From Ichthyophis bannanicus (lineage: Eukaryota; Chordata; Amphibia; Gymnophiona; Ichthyophiidae), in NCBI GenBank assembly GCA_033557465.1, contig CM066043.1, positions 82,552,662-82,616,661 on the forward strand: 64,000 nt of DNA. The letters run 5' to 3'. The position numbers and the translations under genes are program-made. Under the pieces are notes generated by a model. It made no database searches, was not told the origin of the DNA, and worked only from the letters and a program-made list of their open reading frames with translations. Below, piece after piece: positions 55,141-64,000 of this stretch; position 1 is the stretch's first letter, and every line of letters starts with the position of its first letter.

Positions 55141-55719
55141 GGCGCACTGATGTTTGAAACATATCTGTCTGATGCAGCCCTCTAATCTGTACCTTATAAA
55201 TCAGCTGCTAATAGTATCAGCTAAGGAAAAGGAAAACAGAACTTATGTCTGTGTTGAGGAACTGTAGACAGGCTTGTATTATATTTTATTTGTATACAGC
55301 TAGTATAATCTTGTTCAGTCTGGAACATAAAGCGCCTATCAGCTCAGAAAAACGTCCTCAGTATCTACAGGAATAGAAAAGCTATTTAATTTTATGTGGT
55401 AGACTTCTAGTTTAACATTATATCAATGCCAAAGCATATATAGTGGTCAGTAATTGAAAAGATTCATCTAGACTAGGGAGGGCATTTCTGACACATCTAC
55501 AAATGGAAATAGTGGCATTTACCTATGTAGATTGCATACTGTACTTATGTAAATGATGATTTCTGAAGGGTGCTAGTTACATGTATAGATGCTTGGGATA
55601 CAGAGATTTCAAGGAGGTGTGGCTTGGGTGAACTGAGAAATTATGTGTGTACAATATTTCCACTTTACAATGGGAATAGTTGTATAAATCCCTGACCTTA
55701 ACTCAATTGAGTTTGTTCA
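55141..55719. other. Unassigned DNA
   Basis: No repeat terminus or coding frame recognised. Confidence 0.4.
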
Positions 55720-55797
55720 TCACTGTTCTTTGTAAACCGCTTTGCTAACAGAAAAAGCAGTATATAAAACTTGTTAAATAAAGAAAAGAAATACATT
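55720..55797 (+). repeat. L2-like 3' tail
   Basis: TTTGTAAACCGCTTTGCTAA, AGCAGTATATAAAACTTG and TTAAATAAAG resemble the tails of the L2 copies and of SINE type Y. Confidence 0.65.
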
Positions 55798-55849
55798 TTA
55801 AAAATTTCCGAGCTGGCTTTGCACCCATGTGCAACTGCCAGCAACCTAC

Positions 55850-56090
55850 TACTACTACTGTTACTACTGATCATTCCTATAGCGCTACAAAGCGTACAAA
55901 GTGCTGTACAGATACATGTAAAGACAGTCCCTGCTCGTCAGAGCTTACAGTCTAGTCAAGATAGACAATACAACAGCTAAGGACAAGGAAACGACTAGGA
56001 AAGGTAAGGAGACACACATAGGAGACTAAGCGGATCAGGATCCAAAAGCAGCCTCAAAGAGATGAGTTTTAGCATGGATTTGAAAAAAAA
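55850..56090 (-). repeat. LINE-like tail repeat, copy 2, with (ACT)n
   Basis: An ACT repeat precedes CCTATAGCGCTACAAAGCGT, GTGCTGTACAG, CAGTCCCTGCTCGTCAGAGC and CAGTCTAGTCAAG. This is a widespread vertebrate LINE 3' end read in reverse, by recall of the pattern. The (AGT)n would be its 3' microsatellite. Confidence 0.6.
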
Positions 56091-57004
56091 CACTGCTTGT
56101 TTAGACCTGAGGGTCTCCACCAGTGATTCATCTCTGCAAACCTCTAATATCTAACACCATCACAAAAATTCATCAAAAAATATCATTTCACTTGGCTCCT
56201 TAACTGGCTCCACCTGTACATCTAGCTCTATAAAATCTGGCACATACATGTACTGTATAATTGCCAACAAATACGAATGTATGTTGCAAGCTCCATACCC
56301 GCATGTCTACAAACGTGCTTTACTGTTTCCATACTGTGTTCACCACTGCAGTACAAAACCAGTCCATCACCCAAGGAGAAGACTCAGGGGCTAGTTACTA
56401 AAGTGTGTTACAGTAGTAACACACATTTATTGCCCCTTAATGCATGTTAAAGCACTGCAATGCACAAATTCCCACCACAATGCTTGCTGAATACTAATGA
56501 GATGTAAAGCATGCAAAACACCTCCTTAGTATTCAAATGAATTCAACAGCTTGAAACAAATCTTCACAAGCTGTGGTATTCCGAGAAAAATAATGCCAGC
56601 TCAAAGTTAGTGTTATTTTTCCACTGGGAGTATTAGGCCACAAACATGGCTACTGCTAGGAGACAGTGAGTGCCATTTTGAATCCAACGCTGACCCGAAA
56701 GGGAGCGAGTGGGTGTTGCTTCCATTCAGGCTCTAAGATCACCATGTCTCCTACGAGGTATGCCTGGAAGTACCATAAAAGGGTGGAGGGCTTCTGCTCA
56801 GACTGCTGGGGAGTGGGTGGTTTAAGGGGAGGGGGGAGTTCCCCTATGGCTTTAGTAGGGGCAGGGTGAATTGAACATATATGATGGAAAGGCAGTGGGG
56901 GCCCAGACCTCTTGATGGTGTTGGGAGACAGGATGATTCTGTCTGTAGCTGCTTCAGTTGAACAGCAGCTGGCTGGTTATATTGTTTAACTAACATAATA
57001 ACTG
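56091..57004. other. Unassigned, with one TIR-like terminus
   Basis: GGGGCTAGTTACTAAAGTGT at about 56388 resembles the left ends of the Harbinger-like elements here, but I found no matching right end. It may be a truncated element. Confidence 0.4.
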
Positions 57005-57007
57005 TAA

Positions 57008-57834
57008 GGGGCCTGTTTAAGGTGCACTAGCTGTTAACGTGGGTTTGAGCGTGTGTTCATTGCCCACGTTAACAACACATGTCCTAAACATGTGGGGTTA
57101 CATCTACACTGTTTGCCCGGCATGCTACAGGATGGTATCAGAGAAGAGAGAGGGTGTGGCAGCCAGTGACCACCAGCATGAGGGATATTGCTGCATGGTG
57201 GCTGTCACTGCTGATGATAGTGTAGCTTCACTTACGCCACCTTAAGAGATGTTACCACCATGTGTTACCGCCATTTTGCATGCCATCTGAGATGGGGCCT
57301 GATCAACAGTGGACCATTGGTAAGCTTCAGGGGGAGAGAGGGGGGGGGCCAGAATTGCATTTTATGTCCTTCAAGGGTGGAATTGGGGGAGTTAACAAAG
57401 GGTTTCTGCCTTGGGTGCTGTCTGAGATGGGTGGATTCTGAAAGGAAGGAGGGGGACTGGTGGGGGGGGGTCTTTATATGGGGGGAAACTCTCTTTTTGA
57501 TGGTGCTAGTCCTTTATCAGGGGAGGAGGCAAATCAGGAGGGGGCTTCTAGGGGTGGTGGTAGTAGGAGAGGCCATCAGCTGCAGAAGGGGAGGCCAGAG
57601 CAGCTACAGCTACTTGTCCTTTCCCTGCTCCTCCACTCCAGACATATCTCCTGCCTCTGCAGGAAGTTTGGGTGCATATGTACTCCCTGATGTGACAGTG
57701 AACGTGACCCTTTGTGGTAAGTGCCTTCTCACCCGTTGCATTTACCGCACAAGATTTGCACTTATCACGCTAGCATTTTGGCGCATACCGCACGGTAAGG
57801 GCAGAGCCTTATCGCATCTTAATAAATATGCCCC
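57008..57834. mobile_element. Harbinger-like non-autonomous element with TAA duplications
   Basis: Left end GGGGCCTGTTTAAGGTGC and right end (reverse complement) GGGGCATATTTATTAAGATG, with TAA at 57005-57007 and 57835-57837. The 3-bp TWA duplication is typical of PIF/Harbinger. The subterminal TTATCACG and TACCGCAC words resemble those of the 17091-22857 element. A 207-codon plus frame (57260-57883) crosses the right end and is therefore not a transposase. Confidence 0.75.
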
Positions 57835-57837
57835 TAA

Positions 57838-58789
57838 GAATGGATGCCAAAAAACTGCTGAAGGAGTGATGCTGCTTATTTGAAGACATTGAGTTAAGTG
57901 GTGGAAAATGATATGATCTCCAGGGGGGAGGAGAGAGATAAAGAGGCTATGGATTGCTTGTTTTCTAAGCCCAAGATGAAGATTTTAGTCCTAGAGAGAG
58001 GGGTGCAAAAGAACACCCAAAAGGACGAGGAGTGTTGCAATTCTCCAGTAGTATGAAAGCATCAAGCCAGGCAAGCCTCTAGGAAACTGGAGGGAATAGG
58101 TCACATGCAACATTTAACCTACAGGAGCAAAGGTTACAGGACCATAGTAGGAAGCAACTTGCTTTAGTTTACAGATTGTCAATACAATAAAAATTGAATG
58201 AAAACATACAGACACAAGCTGTGGGGACAGAACAGTGCTTTCAAGTTTAAAGCCCCGAGTTCTAAACATACAGATTTTTTAAAATGGATATTCTAGATGT
58301 CTGTGCTGTCAAATATATATGCATTCCTGCACACCCGTATATGTATTTTACAAAGAGATCTACATTCAAGTATTTTAGGAAGTTGAAAACCTTATTCCTG
58401 GCCCTCTGAGATGTCACTCATGGTTCCTGGTTTTATGAGGTTTCTTTGATGGGAATATGATTGGTGACTGGCGTGAGGGATTCAGATAGAATAAATGTGT
58501 CAGAGGGGTAAAGATTTGGTTTTGCATTGTGCCTGTGCCTGTGCCTTAGGCTCTATTTCATGTCAGTCATGGCTAATGGCTCGAGATAACGTTGCAGGGT
58601 CTATGGGGTGAGCAGCTAGCAAGCACCGGTATGTTGCTTACCTTAGCATGCCATCTTGAAGGTAGTAGTTGAGATATCGAGCAGGAAATAGATTGTAGAT
58701 GAGTTTCTGTAGAATTAGAATTCAGGCACTTGTGTACACCTGGACCACACCAAAAGGACACACCAAATTGGTGTGGCCCTTAGATGTCG
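57838..58789. other. Unassigned DNA
   Basis: No repeat terminus or gene recognised. Confidence 0.4.
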
Positions 58790-58810
58790 GCCCACCAGGC
58801 GCGGGGATGC

Positions 58811-59125
58811 ACTGGTGGTGTTGGGAGTGGATCCAGATGGGTGTCTGAGCTCCGATGTGAGCTCTAATGTGGCCAGTATGGTAAAGGGAGCTTCACCTGT
58901 GTCTGCTGCCTTAGGTTCTGTTATGTTGCGTTGTGTACGCATGAATGCGGGGGGAAGAGCTTAGCAACTTCCCATTGTGGGTAAAGGGATCCTCGATGGT
59001 GAAGCTGGTGGCATCGGGAGTGGATCCAGATGGGTGTCTGAGCTCCGATATGAGCTCTGATGCGGCTGGCAAGGTAAAGGGAGATTTCCCTGTGTCTGCT
59101 GTCTTAAGTTCCGTTATGTTGCGTC
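58811..59125 (+). repeat. 193-bp tandem repeat in the CR1 5' UTR
   Basis: GGGAGTGGATCCAGATGGGT, GTCTGAGCTCCGAT and GTTATGTTGCGT recur with a 193-bp period (GGATCC at 58829 and 59022). The second unit is followed by ORF1. Tandem 5' units often carry LINE promoter activity, but that is inference here. Confidence 0.85.
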
Positions 59126-59274
59126 ACATTGTGAGTCTTGAAGGACTACAAAAAGGGACTGCTACTTCTGGAGAGAGATCTGCAATTGCATTTATTTATG
59201 AGAATTTTTCTAAATCTTGGGGAAAAAGGAATTCTTTAGATTAAAACTGATTAATCTGTGTAAATTAGAATCCA

Positions 59275-59810
59275 GTGTATTTGTTAAAGTCTTACGTGTG
59301 CACTAGGTGTAAGGAGCTCTTTGCTCTCAGGGAACAAGTACGATCTCTGGAGGCTAGAGTAGCAGACTTGGAGGACATAAGGAAGACAGAGAGGTACATA
59401 GATGAGACCTACAGGGATGTAGTACTGGTACCACCTCCAGTCTGGCAGCATCCCTGTTGCCATGAAGAAGAGACGTCACGTGACAAGAGAGCATCACCAA
59501 GGTGTGGCAGGAAATGATCCTGTAGTGAGGACCTGTCCTCCAGGTGATGTAAAACCCTCTCACACTGAGGAGGTTTCTCCAAGGCCATGTGCCCAGGAGG
59601 GAAGGGTTAGGACAGCCGTTATAGTTGGTGATTTAATCATTAGGCATGTAGATAGCCGGGTGGCTGGTGGACGTGAGGATCACCTGGTAACATGCCTGCC
59701 TGGTGAGAAGGTAGCAGACCTCATGCGCCACCTAGACAAAGTCTTAGATAGTGCTGGGGAAGAGTCTGCTGTCTTGGTACATGTCAATACCAATGACATA
59801 GGAAAGTGAT
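59275..59810 (+). pseudogene. CR1 ORF1 (coiled coil and SGNH esterase), degraded
   Basis: The first frame (59275-59517) has YVCTRCKELFALREQVRSLE, a Cys pair and heptad-like region. The second (59462-59809) contains TAVIVGDLIIRHVDS and VHVNTNDIGK, the first and later blocks of the SGNH esterase known in CR1 ORF1. The expected nucleophile Ser of GDSI is Leu in this copy, and the Gly of HVGTND is Asn, so the esterase is inactive. A frameshift joins the two parts. Confidence 0.8.
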
Positions 59811-60329
59811 ATGGAGGTTCTGGAGGCCAAATTTAGGCTTTTAGGTAGGAAGTTGAAATCCAGAACTTCCAGGGTAGCATTCTCAGAAATGCTTCCCGTT
59901 CCATGAGCAGGACCCAAAAGGCAGGCAGAGCTCCAGAGTTTCAATGTGTGGATCAAATGATGGTGCAAGGAAGAGGGTTTTGGACTTGTTAGGAACTGGA
60001 GAACACTCTGAGGAAAGGAGGGGCTCTTCCAAAGGGATGGGCTCCACCTTAACAGGGATGGAACCAGGCTGCTGGCATTAACCTTTAAAAAGGAAATAGA
60101 GCAGCTTTTAAACTAGATAATAGGGGAAAGCTGACAGTCACCCAAGAGCGCAAGGTTCGGAACAATGTATCCTTGAAGGATACGAGATAAAGATTGAAAG
60201 GCATATCAATAGATAGGTTCCAATAAAGACAAAAGTAACCCAAACGCCCTTGACTACAGAGCAGACAGAGCTTAAAGATTCCAAATTACCCCTGCCTACT
60301 GATAACCAAATTAATATGACTAAAATACA

Positions 60330-63066
60330 GCCTCTAAAATGCTTGCATGCAAATGCTAGAAGTCTAAAAAATAAGATGGGATAGTTAGAATATATAGCAC
60401 AAAATGATAGATTAGATATGATTGGTATCTCAGAGACATGGTGGAAGGAGGACAACCAGTTGGACACTGTAATACCTGGGTACAAGCTATATCGTAATGA
60501 TAGAGCAGATGAAATTGGTGGAGGAGTTACACTCTATGTTAGAGAGGGCATTGAGTCACAAAGGATTAAAATTTATCAGGAAAGAAAATTCACTGAAGAA
60601 TCTCTGTGGATTGAAATTCCATGTAAAAAGGGGAAGGGGAAGGCGATGACAGTGGGGATATACTATCGACCACCTGGCCAGAATGAATAAATGGATTATG
60701 AAATGCTCAGAGAAATCAGGGAAGCTAACAAGAGTTACAGCAAAGTAATAATAATGGGTGATTTCAATTACCCCAGTATCGACTGGGTCAGTGTCATGGC
60801 AGGTCATGTTAGGGAGATAACATTTCCAGATGCTTCTTGGAGCAGCTTGTTCATGAATTGACCAGAGGTGAAGCCATTTTGGACCTAGTCCTTAGTGGAA
60901 CACAAGATCTGGTGCAAGAGATAAGGGTAGTGGGGCCTCTTGGCAATAGTGATCATAGTATGATCGCATTTCATTTAATAAATGGAGGAAGGATGGCAAG
61001 GAAATCCACAGTACTACCTTTTAACTTTCACAAGGGAGACTATGATAAAATGAGGAAAACAGTTAAGAAAAAACTAAAAGGAGCAGCTGTAAAGTTTAAA
61101 TAGGTTAGATTTATATCAAGCATGGATGTTGTTTAAAAATACTATCTTGGAAGCCCTGACCAGCTGTATTGCACGATTTAAGAAAAGTGGAAGGAAGTCA
61201 AAAAAACTGCCAGCATGGTTTATAGGTAAGGTCAGAGAGACTGCTGTAGAAAAAAAAAAGCATCTTTCAGGAAATGGAAAAAGGAGCTAAATGACGAAAA
61301 CTGGAAACATAAGCACTGGTAAGTTAGATGCAAGGCATTGATAAAGCAGGCCAAGAGAGAATTTGAGAAGAAAGATTGCTGTCAAAGCAAAAAAATGCAA
61401 AATAAAGACTTTTTCAAGTATATTCATAGCAAAAAATCTGCGAGAGAGTCAGTTGGACCACTAGATGATAGAGGGGTAAAAAGGGCACTAAGAGGTGCAA
61501 GGCCATAGCGGAGAGACTGAATGAATTCTTTGCTTCGGTCTTTACTGAGGAAGATGTAGGGATGTTACCCATGACTGAAATGGTATTTAAAGGTGATGCC
61601 GCAGAAAAATTGAAAGAAATATTGATACACCGGGAAGCTGTATTACAACTATTTCATAAACTGAAGAGCAGCAAATCACCTGGACCAGATGGTATACATC
61701 CAAGGGTATTGAAAGAACTGAAATATGAGTTGCAGACCTACTATTAGTAATCTGTGAACTATCATTAAAATCATCTGTAATACCTGAAGATTAGAGAATG
61801 GCCAGTGTAACACCAATTTTTAAAAAGGGTTCCAGGGGTGATCCGGGAAAATACAGACCGGCGAGCCTGACGTCAGTACTGGGAAAAATGGTAGAAAACA
61901 TCATAAAGAACAAAATTACTGAACATGTAGATAGTCATGACTTAATGGGAGACAGCCAACATGGCTTTAACCAAGGAAGGTCTTGTCTTACTAATCTGTT
62001 ACATTTTTTTGAAGGTCTGAATAAACAGGTAGACAAAGGTTAGTCATTTGATACAGTGTATTAGTATTTTCATAAAGCATCTGACAAGGTCCCTCATAAG
62101 AGTCTGTTGGCAAACTTAAAAAGTCATGAGATAGGAGGAAGTGTACTATTGTGGAACAGGAACTGGTTAAAAGATAGAAAGCAGAGGGTAGGGCTAAATG
62201 GCCAATTTTCCTAATGGAGAAAGGTGAACAGTGGAGTACCGAAGGGACCTGTGCTGGGTCTGCTGCTTTTTAACATATTCATGAATGACCTGGAAATGGG
62301 AATAACTAGTGAGGTAATCAAAATTGCAAATGACACAAAATTATTCAATCGTTAAAACCCATGAGGATTATGGAAAATTGCAAGAGGACATTGATAAATT
62401 AGAAGATTGGGCATCCAAATGGCCGATGAAATTTAATGTGGACAAGTGCAAATTTATGCATCCAGGAAAGAACAACCCAAATTATGGTTACACGATGCAA
62501 GGTTCCACATTAGGAACCACCACCCAGGAAAAAGATTTAGGTGTCATCATGGATAACATGTTGAAACCCTCCGATCAGTGTGCAGCAGCAGCCAAGAAAA
62601 CAAATAGAATGCTAGGAATCATATATCGTTCCATGGTGCAACTGCACCTTGAATATTGTGTGCAATTCTGGTCACCGTATCTTAAAAAGGATATAGCATT
62701 ATTAGAAAAGGTACAGAGAAGAGCCACCGAAATGGTAAAATGGATTGAAGAGAGGCTAAAAAGGTTAGGGATCTTCAACCTGGAAAAGAGATGGATGAGG
62801 GGAGATATGATAGAGGTCTATATATTAATAAATGGAGTGAAACGGGTAAAAGTATATTGATTGTTTACACCATAAAAAACATATGGAAAGACTAGGGGAC
62901 ATGCAATGAAGCTACAGTGTAACCTATTTAAGATTAGTAAGAGAAAATATTTTTTCACTCAACGTGTAATCAAAGTCTGGAATTCATTACCGGAGGATGT
63001 AGTAAAAGATGTCAGTGTAGCCAGGTTTAAAAAAGATTTGGACAAGTTCCTGGTAAACCATTACAC
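60330..63066 (+). pseudogene. CR1 ORF2 (endonuclease and reverse transcriptase), degraded
   Basis: EN motifs: CLHANARSLKNKM, IGISETWWKEDN, GVTLYVREGIES, VIIMGDFNYPSIDW and GNSDHSMIAFH. RT: KSPGPDGIHPRVLKEL, ASVTPIFKKGSRGDPGK, then motif C as KIANDTKLF, VMDNMLKPS-like, MVQLHLEYCVQFWSPYLKKD, VQRRATEMVK. Stops and frameshifts break it at about 60690, 61750, 62040 and 62200-62350. The APE-type EN would nick DNA for target-primed reverse transcription. Not functional. Confidence 0.88.
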
Positions 63067-63636
63067 AGGTCTGCGACTAAAAAGCTGTTTGATTATTTCA
63101 TCTAATTTCCATGTATTTTGGTGTGCTGAAAACAAATAAAATACTGAAAAAACTCCTAGACGTCATGATTTGCCACAACATTCAAAATTGTCTTCAAATT
63201 TATCAAATTTTTTCAAATTACTATTAATTAATTCAAATTACTATTAATTAATTCACATAAGTGCATTTAAGATATAAAATGCCAAAAAAACCTTAAAGGG
63301 GGTATCCGAGTTATGTAAAAAAATATATAGCACTGTATATCTGATGGTCAGCAATATATACATAAGCTAAGCAAGTTTTAAGTCCGTGCTTCTAATGGTA
63401 AAAGGGGTTAATCTTTCCTGAAGAATCCAGTGGGAAGGAGACACAGGGCAGATAGCAGCAGCTCCGGTCAGTGCAGGGGGCGTGGCCAACACTGTGACAT
63501 CTCGTGTAAAGACACAGAGCTGCTCTCTCCTGCATGCCACACTTGTGCACGAATCATCATCAGGTTCTTGGTTCTAGGCTGTTCACACTTTTTCATCGCA
63601 ATTTGTGTTAGCTCGTCATTCTCCAACCGTTATGTT
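63067..63636. other. Region upstream of the terminal reading frame
   Basis: Contains CAAATTACTATTAATTAATT twice in tandem (about 63215-63255), AT-rich DNA and, at about 63475-63486, a GC-box-like GGGGGCGTGGCC, 150 bp before the start of the last frame. A promoter is possible. TTAAAGGGGGTATCC at about 63293 could be a transposon end. Neither is confirmed. Confidence 0.4.
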
Positions 63637-64000
63637 ATGGCTCCGCAAAAGTGTATTAATTCGCCAGACAGTTTCTGTTTCATCTGTGGTAAATATACAG
63701 TGTTGAATCAACAGCAGAATATTACAGACTTTGTGAAAAAAGTATACTTTGCATACTTTGGACTAAAAATTGGAGATCAAGATAAAGTCTGGGCGCCTCA
63801 TAAAGTGTGCAAACGGTGTGTTAAGGACCTCCGAAACTGGTTCAAGGGTAAGAAAAAATCTTCCTGTTATGGGATTCCTATGGTATGGCGAGAGCAAAAG
63901 AACCATAGTGACGACTGTTACTTTTGTTCATGCGATGTGAAAGGGTTTAATTCCAAATGGAAGCATTCCATTTCATACCCCAATCTTCACTCGGCAATTC
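63637..64000 (+). CDS. Cys-rich protein with ZAD-like N-terminus, 3' end outside the window
   Basis: From the ATG at 63637 a frame stays open for 121 codons to the window edge. It begins MAPQKCINSPDSFCFICGKY. Two Cys pairs, C14-x2-C17 and C58-x2-C61, are spaced as in ZAD-type zinc-binding domains, with YFAYFGLKIGDQD and WAPHKVCKRC between. IPMVWREQKNHSDDCYFCSC then supplies H90 and C94-x2-C97, a second possible zinc site. The absence of stops and the consistent protein-like composition support real coding. I recall this N-terminal organisation in multicopy uncharacterised proteins of cnidarians, insects and fishes, possibly transposon-related, but cannot name the family or function. It may be a host single-exon gene or an element gene. 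Confidence 0.8.
   Translation, partial: MAPQKCINSPDSFCFICGKYTVLNQQQNITDFVKKVYFAYFGLKIGDQDKVWAPHKVCKRCVKDLRNWFKGKKKSSCYGIPMVWREQKNHSDDCYFCSCDVKGFNSKWKHSISYPNLHSAI

Larger units (their letters stand above)
58790..63066 (+). mobile_element. CR1-type LINE, 5' extended but 3' truncated
   Basis: Includes a 5' UTR with tandem repeats, an esterase-type ORF1, EN and RT of ORF2 and the C-terminal region. It stops within the last codons (LDKFLVNHY) without the 3' UTR and TTCTTATG end seen in the copy at 19990-21821. Compared with that copy, there is a 45-bp deletion near 62612, and the RT box FADD is changed to IAND. The left boundary is approximate. Confidence 0.88.

Noticed and set aside
57260..57883. 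207-codon plus ORF as a transposase or host gene
   Set aside because: It crosses the right terminus of the Harbinger-like element and has no recognisable motif.
1..64000. Host multi-exon gene within the window
   Set aside because: Apart from the frame at 63637, all frames with protein-like motifs belong to mobile elements. Exons too short to recognise cannot be excluded.

Overview
The window is eukaryotic, vertebrate, interspersed-repeat DNA and contains almost no host coding sequence. The mix points to an amphibian, and a caecilian would be my guess: three DIRS-type tyrosine-recombinase retrotransposons, CR1, L2 and L1/Tx1-like LINEs, MIR-like CORE-SINEs, Harbinger-like and hAT non-autonomous DNA transposons, and a gammaretrovirus-like LTR element. 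This rests on repeat composition only. Turtles and other amphibians share many of these classes, so species is not determined.

Layout. 163-5200: DIRS-A (minus strand), cut by two SINEs and lacking its right terminus; then a third SINE, a polypyrimidine tract and unassigned DNA. 7338-7636: a complete SINE. 7866-13442: DIRS-B (minus), nearly complete, with most catalytic residues kept and a few frame breaks. 13985-15700: an L2 fragment interrupted by a TIR element. 16260-23290: a nest in which an L1-like ORF1 is split by a 5.8 kb TIR element carrying a 490-bp palindrome with tRNA-like ends, a 191-bp hAT MITE with a perfect 8-bp target duplication, and a CR1 copy with a 554-codon open reverse transcriptase frame. 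24045-27830: near full-length L2 (minus), followed by a second fragment of the same 5' region. 30098-36481: an LTR element (minus) with LTRs that read as identical, a tRNA-Gly primer site and a polypurine tract, but only an integrase tail left as recognisable coding sequence. 36766-37823: another L2. 37885-45278: DIRS-C (minus), split by a SINE that is itself split by an L2. 45279-49640: mostly unassigned, with L1-like pieces and an inverted repeat. 49640-53640: near full-length L2 (plus), containing a CR1 tail. 53640-58790: unassigned DNA, LINE tails and a Harbinger-like element with TAA target duplications. 58790-63066: a long degraded CR1 with esterase-type ORF1 and endonuclease/RT ORF2.

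The only intact reading frame outside recognised repeats begins at 63637 and runs off the window. It encodes a Cys-rich, ZAD-like zinc-binding N-terminus. I associate this organisation with multicopy uncharacterised proteins in animals, but cannot name its family.

How the parts relate. The elements do not form a pathway. The SINEs carry LINE-like 3' tails and presumably depend on LINE reverse transcriptase. The LTR element must have been copied by proteins supplied in trans. The DIRS copies keep the terminal and internal complementary repeats expected of circular-intermediate replication. The nesting gives a relative age order: L1-like, then the TIR element, then CR1 and hAT; DIRS-C, then SINE, then L2.
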